Origin: an uncultured Lachnobacterium sp.
GTDB taxonomy: Bacteria > Bacillota > Clostridia > Lachnospirales > Lachnospiraceae
Assembly: GCA_945971355.1 (NCBI GenBank)
Contig: CAMFPD010000116.1
Coordinates: 1 to 7,046 of the forward strand
Length of the DNA: 7,046 nucleotides
Direction: 5' to 3'
Part shown: in pieces, positions 1 to 5,316 of the stretch
Numbering within the stretch: position 1 is the first letter of the stretch
Layout of the letters: each line of letters opens with the position of its first letter
Notes under the pieces: generated by a model
What the model saw: only the letters and a program-made list of their open reading frames with translations
Databases searched by the model: none
Told to the model about the DNA's origin: nothing
Program-made: the position numbers and the translations under genes

Positions 1-225
1 CAGGTTCCGATTATAAAGGGAGATGCCAAGAGTATTTCCATAGGGGCGGCTAGTATAATTGCAAAAGTAACCAGAGACCGACTTATGGAGGAGTATGATA
101 GCATCCTTCCAGGATATGGTTTTGCATCCAATAAGGGATATGGTTCTGCTGAACACATAAAGGCAATAAAAGACATGGGACCAACACCAATTCATAGATT
201 AACATTTATAAAAAAATTTATTTAG
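1..225 (+). CDS. rnhB: Ribonuclease HII, 3' end only (partial at window start)
   Basis: This is the last 74 residues of ribonuclease HII, which cuts the RNA strand of RNA-DNA hybrids and starts removal of single ribonucleotides misincorporated in DNA. The visible part carries the family's C-terminal signature: KGDAKS at residues 6-11 of the fragment, AASIIAKVTRDR at 16-27, and GYGFASNKGYG followed by EHI. It ends in the usual GP-x-P-x-HR-x-x-F-x-K pattern. The aspartate of the VTRD segment (fragment residue 26) corresponds by family knowledge to the last of the four metal-binding acidic residues. The other three lie upstream of the window. The stop codon is TAG at 223-225. The gene heads the block that continues with the FliK-like, FlhB-like and YraN genes. 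Frequent proximity of rnhB and yraN in bacterial genomes supports the call. Confidence 0.95.
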   Translation, partial: QVPIIKGDAKSISIGAASIIAKVTRDRLMEEYDSILPGYGFASNKGYGSAEHIKAIKDMGPTPIHRLTFIKKFI

Positions 226-308
226 TATTTTTTACAGTTGGGAAAAAAACAAAATTCATTCCTACACATCTGTAAAGAAGGCGTTCAAAGTAAACAGGGG
301 GCAAGCAT

Positions 309-2144
309 ATGCATATTTCAGATTTGGTGGGACAGTACAATAAGGCAGGCTCGCAGGCGGAGCCTATTACCCAAATGAAAGGTGTAGAGCGCCTTGTCTC
401 GTCCGTTTCAGAACTCTCAAATGGTAATGTATTTGAGGGAACAGTCAATTTTGTAAAGGGCACTAAAGTGTGTCTGGGACTTTCTAATGGAACCCAGATA
501 AATGCCAGAATATCAGGAAAAGTACCGCTTCAGGCCGGTCAGTCTATGTTTTTTCAGGTAAAATCCAATAATGGTACAACAATTGAAATAAGGCCTTTTA
601 CGGTGGATGGAAATGGAGCTAATCTTACTTTGCTTGAGGCACTAAAGGCTGCCGGACTGCCAACAGATGTGAAAAATATACAGATGGTAAATCAGATGAT
701 GCAGGCGCAGATGTCTATTGATAAGAACAGTCTGGGTGAAATGGCAAGGCTTTTACAAAATAATCCTGAAGTAAATGTCCAGATTCTGGTTGAAATGACA
801 AGGCTGGGCTTGGATGTAAATTCTGAACTGGCAGCGCAGTATGAGAACTACATGGCAGATAAGCAGGCTATTAGCAGTTCTATGAATGAATATGTGGACG
901 CACTGACTAATATTTTTCTGGATGAGAGTTTAGACACCATAAAGTTATCTAATTTGGGAAGTGATGTGCTGTCTATTCTGACAGAAAATCTATCAGAAAG
1001 TTTGGAGCCGATTCAAGGACCAACCTACGGAAATTCTGTTGAATATTTGATTGGTGGCGAGAGTATTCAGGAACTTTTGAATGGAGAAAGTATTGAAAAT
1101 AATCAGCAAATTCTTGATGGTGCGCAAAATCCAGAAAGTATTCAAAATCTTGAAGTTGCAGAAAATATAGAAAATGTACAGAAACCTCAAGACGCACAAA
1201 ACACAGAAAATTTGCAGAACTTAGAAGTGACACAGGAGAGAATAACAGCTGATAATGTAAGCGGTGATTCAAACGGTTCTGAAAATGTTAGTAAGGTTGT
1301 TTTTCAAAATTCTCTGGAGACAATTATTGCTAAGGAGGATGTGCAAAAGCTTAATGAACTGGTGAAGAATTTACTTCCAGAGGAGAGGCAGGAAGCCTTC
1401 AAACCGTTTACACCAGAAACCTCTGCTGTGGAAGTTTTAAATCGTATTAGCAAATTGCTGGCTCAAAATCCTGATGGAAGTAAGGAGAATATAATCAGGC
1501 TTTTCTCAAACGAGGGCTTTAGAAGTGTTATCAATAATGTTATGGAGCAGCAGTGGACATTAAAACCCAAGGATGTTGCTTCTGAAAACGGAAAAATAAA
1601 TAAGTTATTTGAGAAGATAGAAAATCAGTTAAACCGTCTTGAGAATGTAATTAAAGCAGCAGGGGTACAGGGGGAACGGGGGGAACAGGTTTTAAATACT
1701 TCTGCTAATATTAAGGGAAATATTGAGTTTATGAATCAGGTCAATAATTTGTATACTTATGTTCAGATTCCTCTGAAGATGTCAGGGCAAAATGCCAGTG
1801 GACAGCTGTATGTGTATACAAATAAGAAAAATATAATGGACCCGGATAAGGAATTGTCAGCGTTTCTACATCTGGATTTGGAGCATATGGGCTCCACAGA
1901 TATATCTATTAAGCTTTTGAGACGGGATGTTGACACCAAATTCTACTTTGATAATGATGGATCCTATGAGCTTGTGAAGCAGTTTTTGCCAAGACTTGAG
2001 GAAAAGCTCAGAGATAAAGGATACAATTGTAAACTGGATGTGATTAATGAAAAGCATTCAGTGAATTTTGTGGATGATTTTTTGAAAAAGGATATGCCTA
2101 ATGCAGGTCAATTGCACAGGTATTCATTTGATATGAGGGCATAG
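309..2144 (+). CDS. FliK-like protein with hook-length-control C-terminal domain (YlqG-like)
   Basis: This 611-residue, Asn/Gln/Glu-rich cytoplasmic protein has no signal peptide or membrane segment. Residues about 40-97 form a beta-rich, Gly-containing segment. Residues about 104-235 look helical (LTLLEALKAAGLP, then EMARLLQNNPEVNVQILVEMTRLGL). Residues about 250-330 are a low-complexity Gln/Asn/Glu linker with a 24-residue tandem repeat. Residues about 485-580 resemble the FliK C-terminal (Flg_hook) domain: IPLKMSGQ, GQLYVYTNKK, then SAFLHLDLEHMGSTDISIKL, then TKFYF, then a helix ending LRDKGYNCKLDV. In FliK that domain contacts the FlhB cytoplasmic domain and stops hook export. The start at 309 has a G-rich Shine-Dalgarno (AGGGGG at 296-301) with a 7-base gap. 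The FlhB-like gene begins 2 bases after the stop, which strongly supports a functional pair. A true hook ruler is possible, but the location beside rnhB favours a YlqG-type paralogue of unknown role. Confidence 0.8.
   Translation: MHISDLVGQYNKAGSQAEPITQMKGVERLVSSVSELSNGNVFEGTVNFVKGTKVCLGLSNGTQINARISGKVPLQAGQSMFFQVKSNNGTTIEIRPFTVDGNGANLTLLEALKAAGLPTDVKNIQMVNQMMQAQMSIDKNSLGEMARLLQNNPEVNVQILVEMTRLGLDVNSELAAQYENYMADKQAISSSMNEYVDALTNIFLDESLDTIKLSNLGSDVLSILTENLSESLEPIQGPTYGNSVEYLIGGESIQELLNGESIENNQQILDGAQNPESIQNLEVAENIENVQKPQDAQNTENLQNLEVTQERITADNVSGDSNGSENVSKVVFQNSLETIIAKEDVQKLNELVKNLLPEERQEAFKPFTPETSAVEVLNRISKLLAQNPDGSKENIIRLFSNEGFRSVINNVMEQQWTLKPKDVASENGKINKLFEKIENQLNRLENVIKAAGVQGERGEQVLNTSANIKGNIEFMNQVNNLYTYVQIPLKMSGQNASGQLYVYTNKKNIMDPDKELSAFLHLDLEHMGSTDISIKLLRRDVDTKFYFDNDGSYELVKQFLPRLEEKLRDKGYNCKLDVINEKHSVNFVDDFLKKDMPNAGQLHRYSFDMRA
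1122..1229 (+). repeat. In-frame 24-codon degenerate tandem repeat in the FliK-like linker
   Basis: Residues 272-283 (AQNPESIQNLEV) recur as 296-307 (AQNTENLQNLEV), exactly 24 residues later, with 9 of 12 identical. Related ESIQE, ESIEN and ENIEN elements surround them between residues 251 and 290. At DNA level the copies have diverged mainly by synonymous and conservative changes, so this is an old duplication in a flexible linker. Variable repeated linkers are common between the terminal domains of FliK proteins. Confidence 0.6.
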
Positions 2145-2146
2145 GA

Positions 2147-2461
2147 ATGGAAGATAATTTTAAACCATTTGAGTTCAGTAAAATAGGTGATGAGAAAACC
2201 GCTGTTGCAGTTGAGTATGTGCCAGGGGAGGCTGCCCCAAAGATTCTTGCAACTGGAAAGGGACAGGTGGCAGAAAAAATAATTCAGACTGCGAAGGACA
2301 ATAATGTACCCTTATATAAGGACAACAAATTAGCAGGCACACTTTCAAAACTAAAAATTGGTGATATGATACCGCCAGAGTTATATGAGGTGGTGGCAGA
2401 GGTCCTTGTGTTTGTGGATGATATGGATCGTTTGAAGGCAAAGCTGGACGGAAAAATGTAG
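2147..2461 (+). CDS. ylqH: Stand-alone FlhB C-terminal-domain-like protein (YlqH/FlhX type)
   Basis: This 104-residue soluble protein matches the cytoplasmic C-terminal domain of FlhB/YscU export-switch proteins and lacks the four membrane helices of full-length FlhB. Visible family features are TAVAVEY (18-24), APKILATGKG (30-39), AEKIIQTAKDNNVPLYKD (42-59), LAGTLSKLKIGDMIPPELY (62-80) and VVAEVLVFV (82-90). In FlhB the domain begins with NPTH, where the chain cuts itself. Aligning NPTHYAVALKY puts Gly14-Asp15-Glu16-Lys17 at that site, so autocleavage is not expected. This agrees with a protein that is already the free fragment. In Helicobacter pylori a similar free homologue (FlhX) can replace the missing FlhB C-terminal domain. 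The ATG lies 2 bases after the FliK-like stop, with GAGGG at 2135-2139 inside the upstream gene. Translation is thus probably coupled, and interaction of the two products is the natural inference. Confidence 0.9.
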   Translation: MEDNFKPFEFSKIGDEKTAVAVEYVPGEAAPKILATGKGQVAEKIIQTAKDNNVPLYKDNKLAGTLSKLKIGDMIPPELYEVVAEVLVFVDDMDRLKAKLDGKM

Positions 2462-2478
2462 GGGTAGACAGGGGAAGA

Positions 2479-2829
2479 ATGAATAAGAGAAGTATTGGTA
2501 CAGAATATGAGGAAGTCGCAAGGGATTACCTGATTGGAGAAGGGTATGAGATAGTTGAGTCTAACTTCAGAAATAGAAGAGGGGAAATAGATATAATCGC
2601 AAAAGATGGAGAGACTCTGTGTTTTGTTGAAGTGAAATACAGGAAAAACAAATCTTGTGGAGACCCTCTTGAAGCAGTGAATTACAGAAAGCAGAAAAAT
2701 ATCTGTCAGGTGGCACTGTTTTATATGATGAAGAAAGGGTTAAATGAGTGGACCCCATGTAGATTTGATGTAGTTTCTGTATGTGGTGATGAAATCACTC
2801 TTATAAAAAATGCTTTTGAAGGAGTGTAG
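2479..2829 (+). CDS. yraN: YraN family (UPF0102) protein with nuclease-like fold
   Basis: This 116-residue protein has the full YraN/UPF0102 pattern: an N-terminal helix with G7 and EEVARDYL (11-18), GYEIVESNFRNRRGEIDII (22-40), DGETLCFVEVKYR (43-55), PLEAV (63-67) and RFDVV (95-99). Glu36, Asp38, Glu51 and Lys53 sit where a PD-(D/E)XK nuclease core holds its metal ligands and lysine. A nucleic-acid-cutting or repair-related activity is therefore usually proposed, but the biological role is unsettled. The length is normal for the family. The ATG has AGGGGA at 2470-2475 ahead of it and follows the FlhB-like stop by 17 bases. The next gene starts 1 base after this stop. Occurrence close to rnhB is common in bacteria and fits a shared link to nucleic-acid maintenance. 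Confidence 0.93.
   Translation: MNKRSIGTEYEEVARDYLIGEGYEIVESNFRNRRGEIDIIAKDGETLCFVEVKYRKNKSCGDPLEAVNYRKQKNICQVALFYMMKKGLNEWTPCRFDVVSVCGDEITLIKNAFEGV
2819..2824 (+). promoter_or_regulatory. Ribosome binding site that decides the pgeF start
   Basis: AAGGAG ends 6 bases before the ATG at 2831, an ideal spacing. An in-frame ATG at 2810 would add only seven residues, would lie inside yraN and has no comparable site. The start at 2831 is therefore preferred. The site itself overlaps the last codons of yraN. Confidence 0.8.
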
Positions 2830-2830
2830 A

Positions 2831-3700
2831 ATGCAGTATATAGATTTCAAAACAAAAAGTGACGAGAAAATATTTTCTCTTGTTGACCATAGATTAGAGG
2901 AAAGCAGTGTTCCCTTGCTTCATTTTAAAAAATTAGATGAGACTGGTCTTGTTAGGCATTGCTTCACAACCAGAGAAGGTGGTGTAAGCAAGGATATTTA
3001 TTCAACTATGAATCTGAGCTTTACCAGAGGTGACGATGAAAAAAGTGTAATGGAGAATTACCGCCGAATTGCAGCGGTGATGAAGGAAGATATAACAGCT
3101 TTTGTGTGCAGTGACCAAACCCATACTACAAATGTAATCAGAGTAGGAAAAGCTGAAAGGGGTATTGGAATTACAAAGGAAAAGCCATATACTGATGTGG
3201 ATGGACTTGTTACAAATGAACCTGGAGTTGTTCTTTCTACTTTTTATGCAGATTGTGTACCGTTGTTTTTTGTAGATACAAAAAATAAAGCCATAGGCTT
3301 ATCTCATTCCGGCTGGCGGGGAACAGTAGGGAGGATGGGACATAAAACTCTGGTGAAGATGAAAGAAGAGTACGGAACATGTCCTGAGGATGTGGTTGTA
3401 GCCATTGGACCTTCAATATGCCAATCCTGCTATGAGGTGAGTGAGGATGTGGCTTACAAATTTATAGAAGAATTTGAAGGCTTTGAAAAGGAGATACTCA
3501 TTGACAAAGGAAATGGCAAATACCAGCTTGATTTGTGGAAGGCAAATGAGATTGTGCTGTTGCAGAGCGGTATTGTGAAGGAGAATCTGGCAGTTACAAA
3601 TATATGTACCTGCTGTAATTCTAAGCTTCTTTTTTCTCATAGAGCCAGTGCTGGCAAGAGGGGAAATCTTGGAGCGTTTATGTGTCTTGTAGATAATTAA
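2831..3700 (+). CDS. pgeF: Peptidoglycan editing factor PgeF (YfiH/YlmD, multicopper-oxidase-like fold)
   Basis: This 289-residue cytoplasmic protein of the YfiH/DUF152 family is often misnamed polyphenol oxidase or laccase. The E. coli member removes wrongly incorporated L-serine from UDP-MurNAc-L-Ser, protecting peptidoglycan precursors from misincorporation. The zinc-site residues are all present: His98 in SDQTH, Cys142 in ADCVP and His159 in SHSGWRG. Other family landmarks are TTREGGVS (46-53), DVDGLVT (122-128), AIGPSIC (191-197) with CYEV, and a C-terminal TCC (260-262) followed by FSHR and GNLGAF. An N-terminal extension of about 25-30 residues precedes the core, slightly longer than many members. 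The gene starts 1 base after yraN. A 37-base gap without a terminator leads to the peptidase, so both probably share a transcript. The call is firm; substrate preference in this organism is inferred from the family. Confidence 0.93.
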   Translation: MQYIDFKTKSDEKIFSLVDHRLEESSVPLLHFKKLDETGLVRHCFTTREGGVSKDIYSTMNLSFTRGDDEKSVMENYRRIAAVMKEDITAFVCSDQTHTTNVIRVGKAERGIGITKEKPYTDVDGLVTNEPGVVLSTFYADCVPLFFVDTKNKAIGLSHSGWRGTVGRMGHKTLVKMKEEYGTCPEDVVVAIGPSICQSCYEVSEDVAYKFIEEFEGFEKEILIDKGNGKYQLDLWKANEIVLLQSGIVKENLAVTNICTCCNSKLLFSHRASAGKRGNLGAFMCLVDN

Positions 3701-3722
3701 TTAAAAAATAAATATTGGAAAA

Positions 3723-3740
3723 GGAGCAGAATGTAAAATG
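3723..3740 (+). promoter_or_regulatory. Ribosome binding site with ATG-TAA minimal ORF ahead of the peptidase
   Basis: GGAG at 3723-3726 is followed 4 bases later by ATG TAA (3731-3736), a start codon directly followed by stop. The real in-frame ATG is at 3738, 11 bases after the Shine-Dalgarno, which is longer than usual. Ribosomes could start on the dipeptide-free ORF and re-initiate 1 base later, or ignore it. No in-frame alternative start exists between the site and 3738. Confidence 0.45.
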
Positions 3741-4781
3741 AAGACTAATACAGAGAAGTATGTTGATTATATAATGGAGAAGACTACGGAAGTGCTTGCA
3801 ATTGACAGCCCAACAGGATACACCAGAAATGCAGCAGAGTATGTGGTGAAGGAGTATGAGAAGCTTGGATACAAACCGGTAATGACGGTAAAGGGTGGAG
3901 TTCTTGTGGATATCGGTGGAAAGAATAAGGATGATGGAGTTGTTCTGGCGGCGCATATTGATACGTTGGGAGCAATCGTATGTGAGATAAAATCCAATGG
4001 TAATCTCAAGGTTTCACCTCTTGGTGGGATGAATCCAAATAATGCCGAGGCAGAAAACTGTAGAATAGTCACAAGATTTAATGGTATATATCAAGGCACT
4101 TTCCAGCTTAATAATGCATCCATACATGTAAATAAGGATTACAATGATACAAAGCGTGGATACGGTGAGATGGAGGTTGTTCTGGATGAGAAGGTAAGTT
4201 CTAAGGAGGACACAGAGAAGCTTGGAATTATGGTGGGTGATATCGTGTGTTTTGATCCTAGAACCACAATTACAGAGAGCGGATATATTAAGAGCCGTTT
4301 CCTGGATGATAAATTGTCGGTGGGAATTTTACTTGGATACGCAAAATATCTTAAAGAAGAGGGAATTGAGCTTGAGAATCGTATGTATCACTACATAACT
4401 GTATATGAGGAAGTTGGACATGGAGGAGCTGCTTCTATTCCAGATGGGGTAAAAGAGGTTATCTCTGTTGATATGGGATGCGTAGGAGATGGACTTGGGT
4501 GTACAGAGAGACAGGTGTCAATATGTGCGAAGGATTCGGCAGGTCCATATAATTATGATGTAGTTACTAATATGATTAAAGCTGCAAAGGATAATGATAT
4601 TGATTTCGCAGTGGATGTATATCCGTTTTATGGTTCTGATGTGGATGTGACTCTTGGAGCTGGTTTTGATATCAGACATGGACTTATTGGAGCGGGAGTA
4701 TATGCGTCCCATGGATATGAGAGAAGCCATCGCGACGGAGTTGAAAATACCTTAAGGCTTCTTATGAATTACTGTAAGTAA
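3738..4781 (+). CDS. M42 family metallo-aminopeptidase
   Basis: This 347-residue cytoplasmic peptidase belongs to the M42 family (glutamyl aminopeptidase/TET type). The family comprises di-metal enzymes that trim N-terminal residues from short peptides, often as large dodecamers. Metal and catalytic residues are in order: His73 and Asp75 in AAHIDT, bridging Asp190 in RFLDDK, the Glu224-Glu225 pair in YEEVGHGG, Asp245 in SVDMG, and His331 in the final YERSH segment (by alignment, the last ligand). Residues about 85-180 fit the inserted substrate-lid/oligomerisation domain. The length is normal and there is no signal peptide. Which amino acid is preferred cannot be told from the sequence. It follows pgeF by 37 bases and is the last gene of the left block. 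Beyond it lie the structured intergenic region and a separate regulator-transporter operon. Confidence 0.92.
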   Translation: MKTNTEKYVDYIMEKTTEVLAIDSPTGYTRNAAEYVVKEYEKLGYKPVMTVKGGVLVDIGGKNKDDGVVLAAHIDTLGAIVCEIKSNGNLKVSPLGGMNPNNAEAENCRIVTRFNGIYQGTFQLNNASIHVNKDYNDTKRGYGEMEVVLDEKVSSKEDTEKLGIMVGDIVCFDPRTTITESGYIKSRFLDDKLSVGILLGYAKYLKEEGIELENRMYHYITVYEEVGHGGAASIPDGVKEVISVDMGCVGDGLGCTERQVSICAKDSAGPYNYDVVTNMIKAAKDNDIDFAVDVYPFYGSDVDVTLGAGFDIRHGLIGAGVYASHGYERSHRDGVENTLRLLMNYCK

Positions 4782-4820
4782 TCCATCTTATCATGAGATG
4801 AATTAAGAAATTCATAAGAA
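4759..4820 (+). repeat. 12-base perfect inverted repeat spanning the peptidase stop codon
   Basis: TTCTTATGAATT at 4759-4770 is the exact reverse complement of AATTCATAAGAA at 4809-4820. The 38-base interior holds the TAA stop and a small hairpin (CATCTT at 4784-4789 with GAGATG at 4795-4800, one G-U pair). The RNA could form a branched 3'-end stem. No T-run follows, so it is not a standard terminator; a transcript-end stabiliser or chance are both possible. Confidence 0.4.
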
Positions 4821-4830
4821 ATTATTACAG

Positions 4831-4843
4831 TCAATTTAATTGA
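4831..4843. repeat. 13-base palindrome TCAATT-T-AATTGA
   Basis: This is a perfect dyad with a single central T. Its right half begins the AATTGAATAA unit and overlaps the proposed -35 of the gntR promoter. It could be a protein site, but its low complexity makes chance occurrence plausible. Confidence 0.3.
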
Positions 4844-4867
4844 ATAAGGAGTTTGATATGCTAAACT
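4840..4867 (+). promoter_or_regulatory. Putative sigma-A-type promoter for the gntR-ABC operon
   Basis: TTGAAT at 4840-4845 could be the -35. It is followed after 16 bases by TAAACT at 4862-4867 with a TG extension (TGC just before it), giving an expected start near 4874. That would place transcription initiation inside the operator, a typical arrangement for repression. A competing candidate is TTCATA (4811-4816), an 18-base spacer, then TTTAAT (4835-4840). Neither matches consensus fully. Confidence 0.35.
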
Positions 4868-4879
4868 AAGTGTATCAAA
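4852..4879 (+). other. 11-pair hairpin upstream of the terminator-like stem
   Basis: TTTGATATGCT (4852-4862) pairs with AGTGTATCAAA (4869-4879) through 11 consecutive pairs, two of them G-U, with a 6-base loop. Its 3' arm contains the left half-site of the operator-like repeat, so this RNA fold and the 4869-4875/4887-4893 pairing exclude each other. Confidence 0.5.
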
Positions 4880-4893
4880 TTGAATAATACACT
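4869..4893. promoter_or_regulatory. YtrA-type operator, AGTGTA-N13-TACACT
   Basis: AGTGTAT at 4869-4875 and ATACACT at 4887-4893 form a perfect 7-base inverted repeat. In the form AGTGTA-N13-TACACT (4869-4874 and 4888-4893) it matches, from memory, the inverted repeat bound by the GntR-family repressor YtrA of B. subtilis ahead of its own operon and ywoB. It lies 40 bases upstream of a YtrA-subfamily gntR start, so autoregulation is the direct inference. A further AGTGTA half-site occurs at 4906-4911. Confidence 0.7.
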
Positions 4894-4916
4894 CAGATAT
4901 GACTGAGTGTATTTTT
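4886..4916 (+). terminator. Terminator-like hairpin between the peptidase and gntR
   Basis: AATACACTCAG (4886-4896) and CTGAGTGTATT (4903-4913) form a perfect 11-pair stem with a 6-base loop. A short run of five T (4912-4916) overlaps the stem end. It probably ends the left transcript. It is AT-rich with a short T-run, so it may be leaky. It ends only 4 bases before the gntR Shine-Dalgarno (GGAGGA, 4921-4926), and its 5' arm includes half of the operator. Confidence 0.6.
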
Positions 4917-4932
4917 ATGAGGAGGAATCCCG

Positions 4933-5316
4933 ATGATACAGTTAAATTTTAGAGATTCAAAACCCATATATGAGCAGGTGGAAGAAGGAATTAGAAAGCT
5001 GGTTGTGAATAATTATTTATCAGCTGATGAAAAATTACCATCTGTTCGTGAGATGGCTTCTAAGTATGCCATAAATCCTAATACCATTGCCAGGGCATAC
5101 AGAAAGCTAGAGGATGAAGGTTATATCTATACCTTAAACGGTAAGGGAACCTTTGTGGCTCCAAATAAGCAGGTGAATGATGTCAGGAGGGCAGAGTTAC
5201 TTAAGCAGTTTGATGAGATTGTGAAAGAACTGGCTTTTCTGATGGTTCCGTCAGAAAAGCTTATTGAAAGAGTTATGAGAGCTGAAAATGATAGTGAAAG
5301 GGGAATTGGAAAATGA
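4933..5316 (+). CDS. GntR family transcriptional regulator, YtrA subfamily
   Basis: This 127-residue DNA-binding protein has an N-terminal winged helix-turn-helix (about 10-76): PIYEQVEEGIRKLV, LPSVREMASKYAINPNT, then the RAYRKLEDEGYIYT helix and the NGKGTFV wing. Only about 50 helical residues follow. The lack of a ligand-binding domain of FadR or HutC type, together with the short length, defines the YtrA subfamily. Members of this subfamily usually sit at the head of ABC transporter operons and dimerise through the short C-terminal helices. The start is well set by GGAGGA at 4921-4926 with a 6-base gap. Its TGA overlaps the ATPase start (ATGA, 5313-5316). An AGTGTA-N13-TACACT operator 40 bases upstream suggests it represses its own operon. 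In B. subtilis YtrA repression is relieved by certain cell-wall antibiotics; whether the same signal acts here is not visible. Confidence 0.93.
   Translation: MIQLNFRDSKPIYEQVEEGIRKLVVNNYLSADEKLPSVREMASKYAINPNTIARAYRKLEDEGYIYTLNGKGTFVAPNKQVNDVRRAELLKQFDEIVKELAFLMVPSEKLIERVMRAENDSERGIGK

Larger units (their letters stand above)
4838..4887 (+). repeat. Direct repeat AATTGAATAA, two copies 40 bases apart
   Basis: Identical 10-base copies lie at 4838-4847 and 4878-4887. The first overlaps the putative -35 element and the second fills the spacer of the operator-like inverted repeat. The 40-base period is close to four helical turns, so both copies would face the same side of the DNA. Confidence 0.45.

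Noticed and set aside
226..308. Possible promoter, sigma-28 site or c-di-GMP riboswitch ahead of the FliK-like gene
   Set aside because: No TAAA...GCCGATAA pattern and no riboswitch core can be seen in 83 bases. TTTACA at 231-236 lacks a good -10. TTTACAG (231-237) and CTGTAAA (270-276) form a weak long-loop repeat only.
973..1272. Minus-strand ORFs of 99 and 68 codons opposite the FliK-like linker
   Set aside because: They are reverse-complement shadows of the Asn/Glu-rich linker, giving Phe/Leu-rich sequence with no family resemblance.
2810..2830. Earlier ATG for pgeF at 2810
   Set aside because: It adds seven residues inside yraN with no ribosome binding site, whereas AAGGAG is ideally placed for 2831.
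2831..3700. Laccase/polyphenol oxidase function for the YfiH-family protein
   Set aside because: The His-Cys-His site and GWRG context are of PgeF type; characterised members act on peptidoglycan precursors, and typical multicopper motifs are absent.
4784..4800. CATCTT...GAGATG hairpin just after the peptidase as a terminator
   Set aside because: The stem has only six pairs and no T-run follows. The stem at 4886-4916 is a much better candidate.
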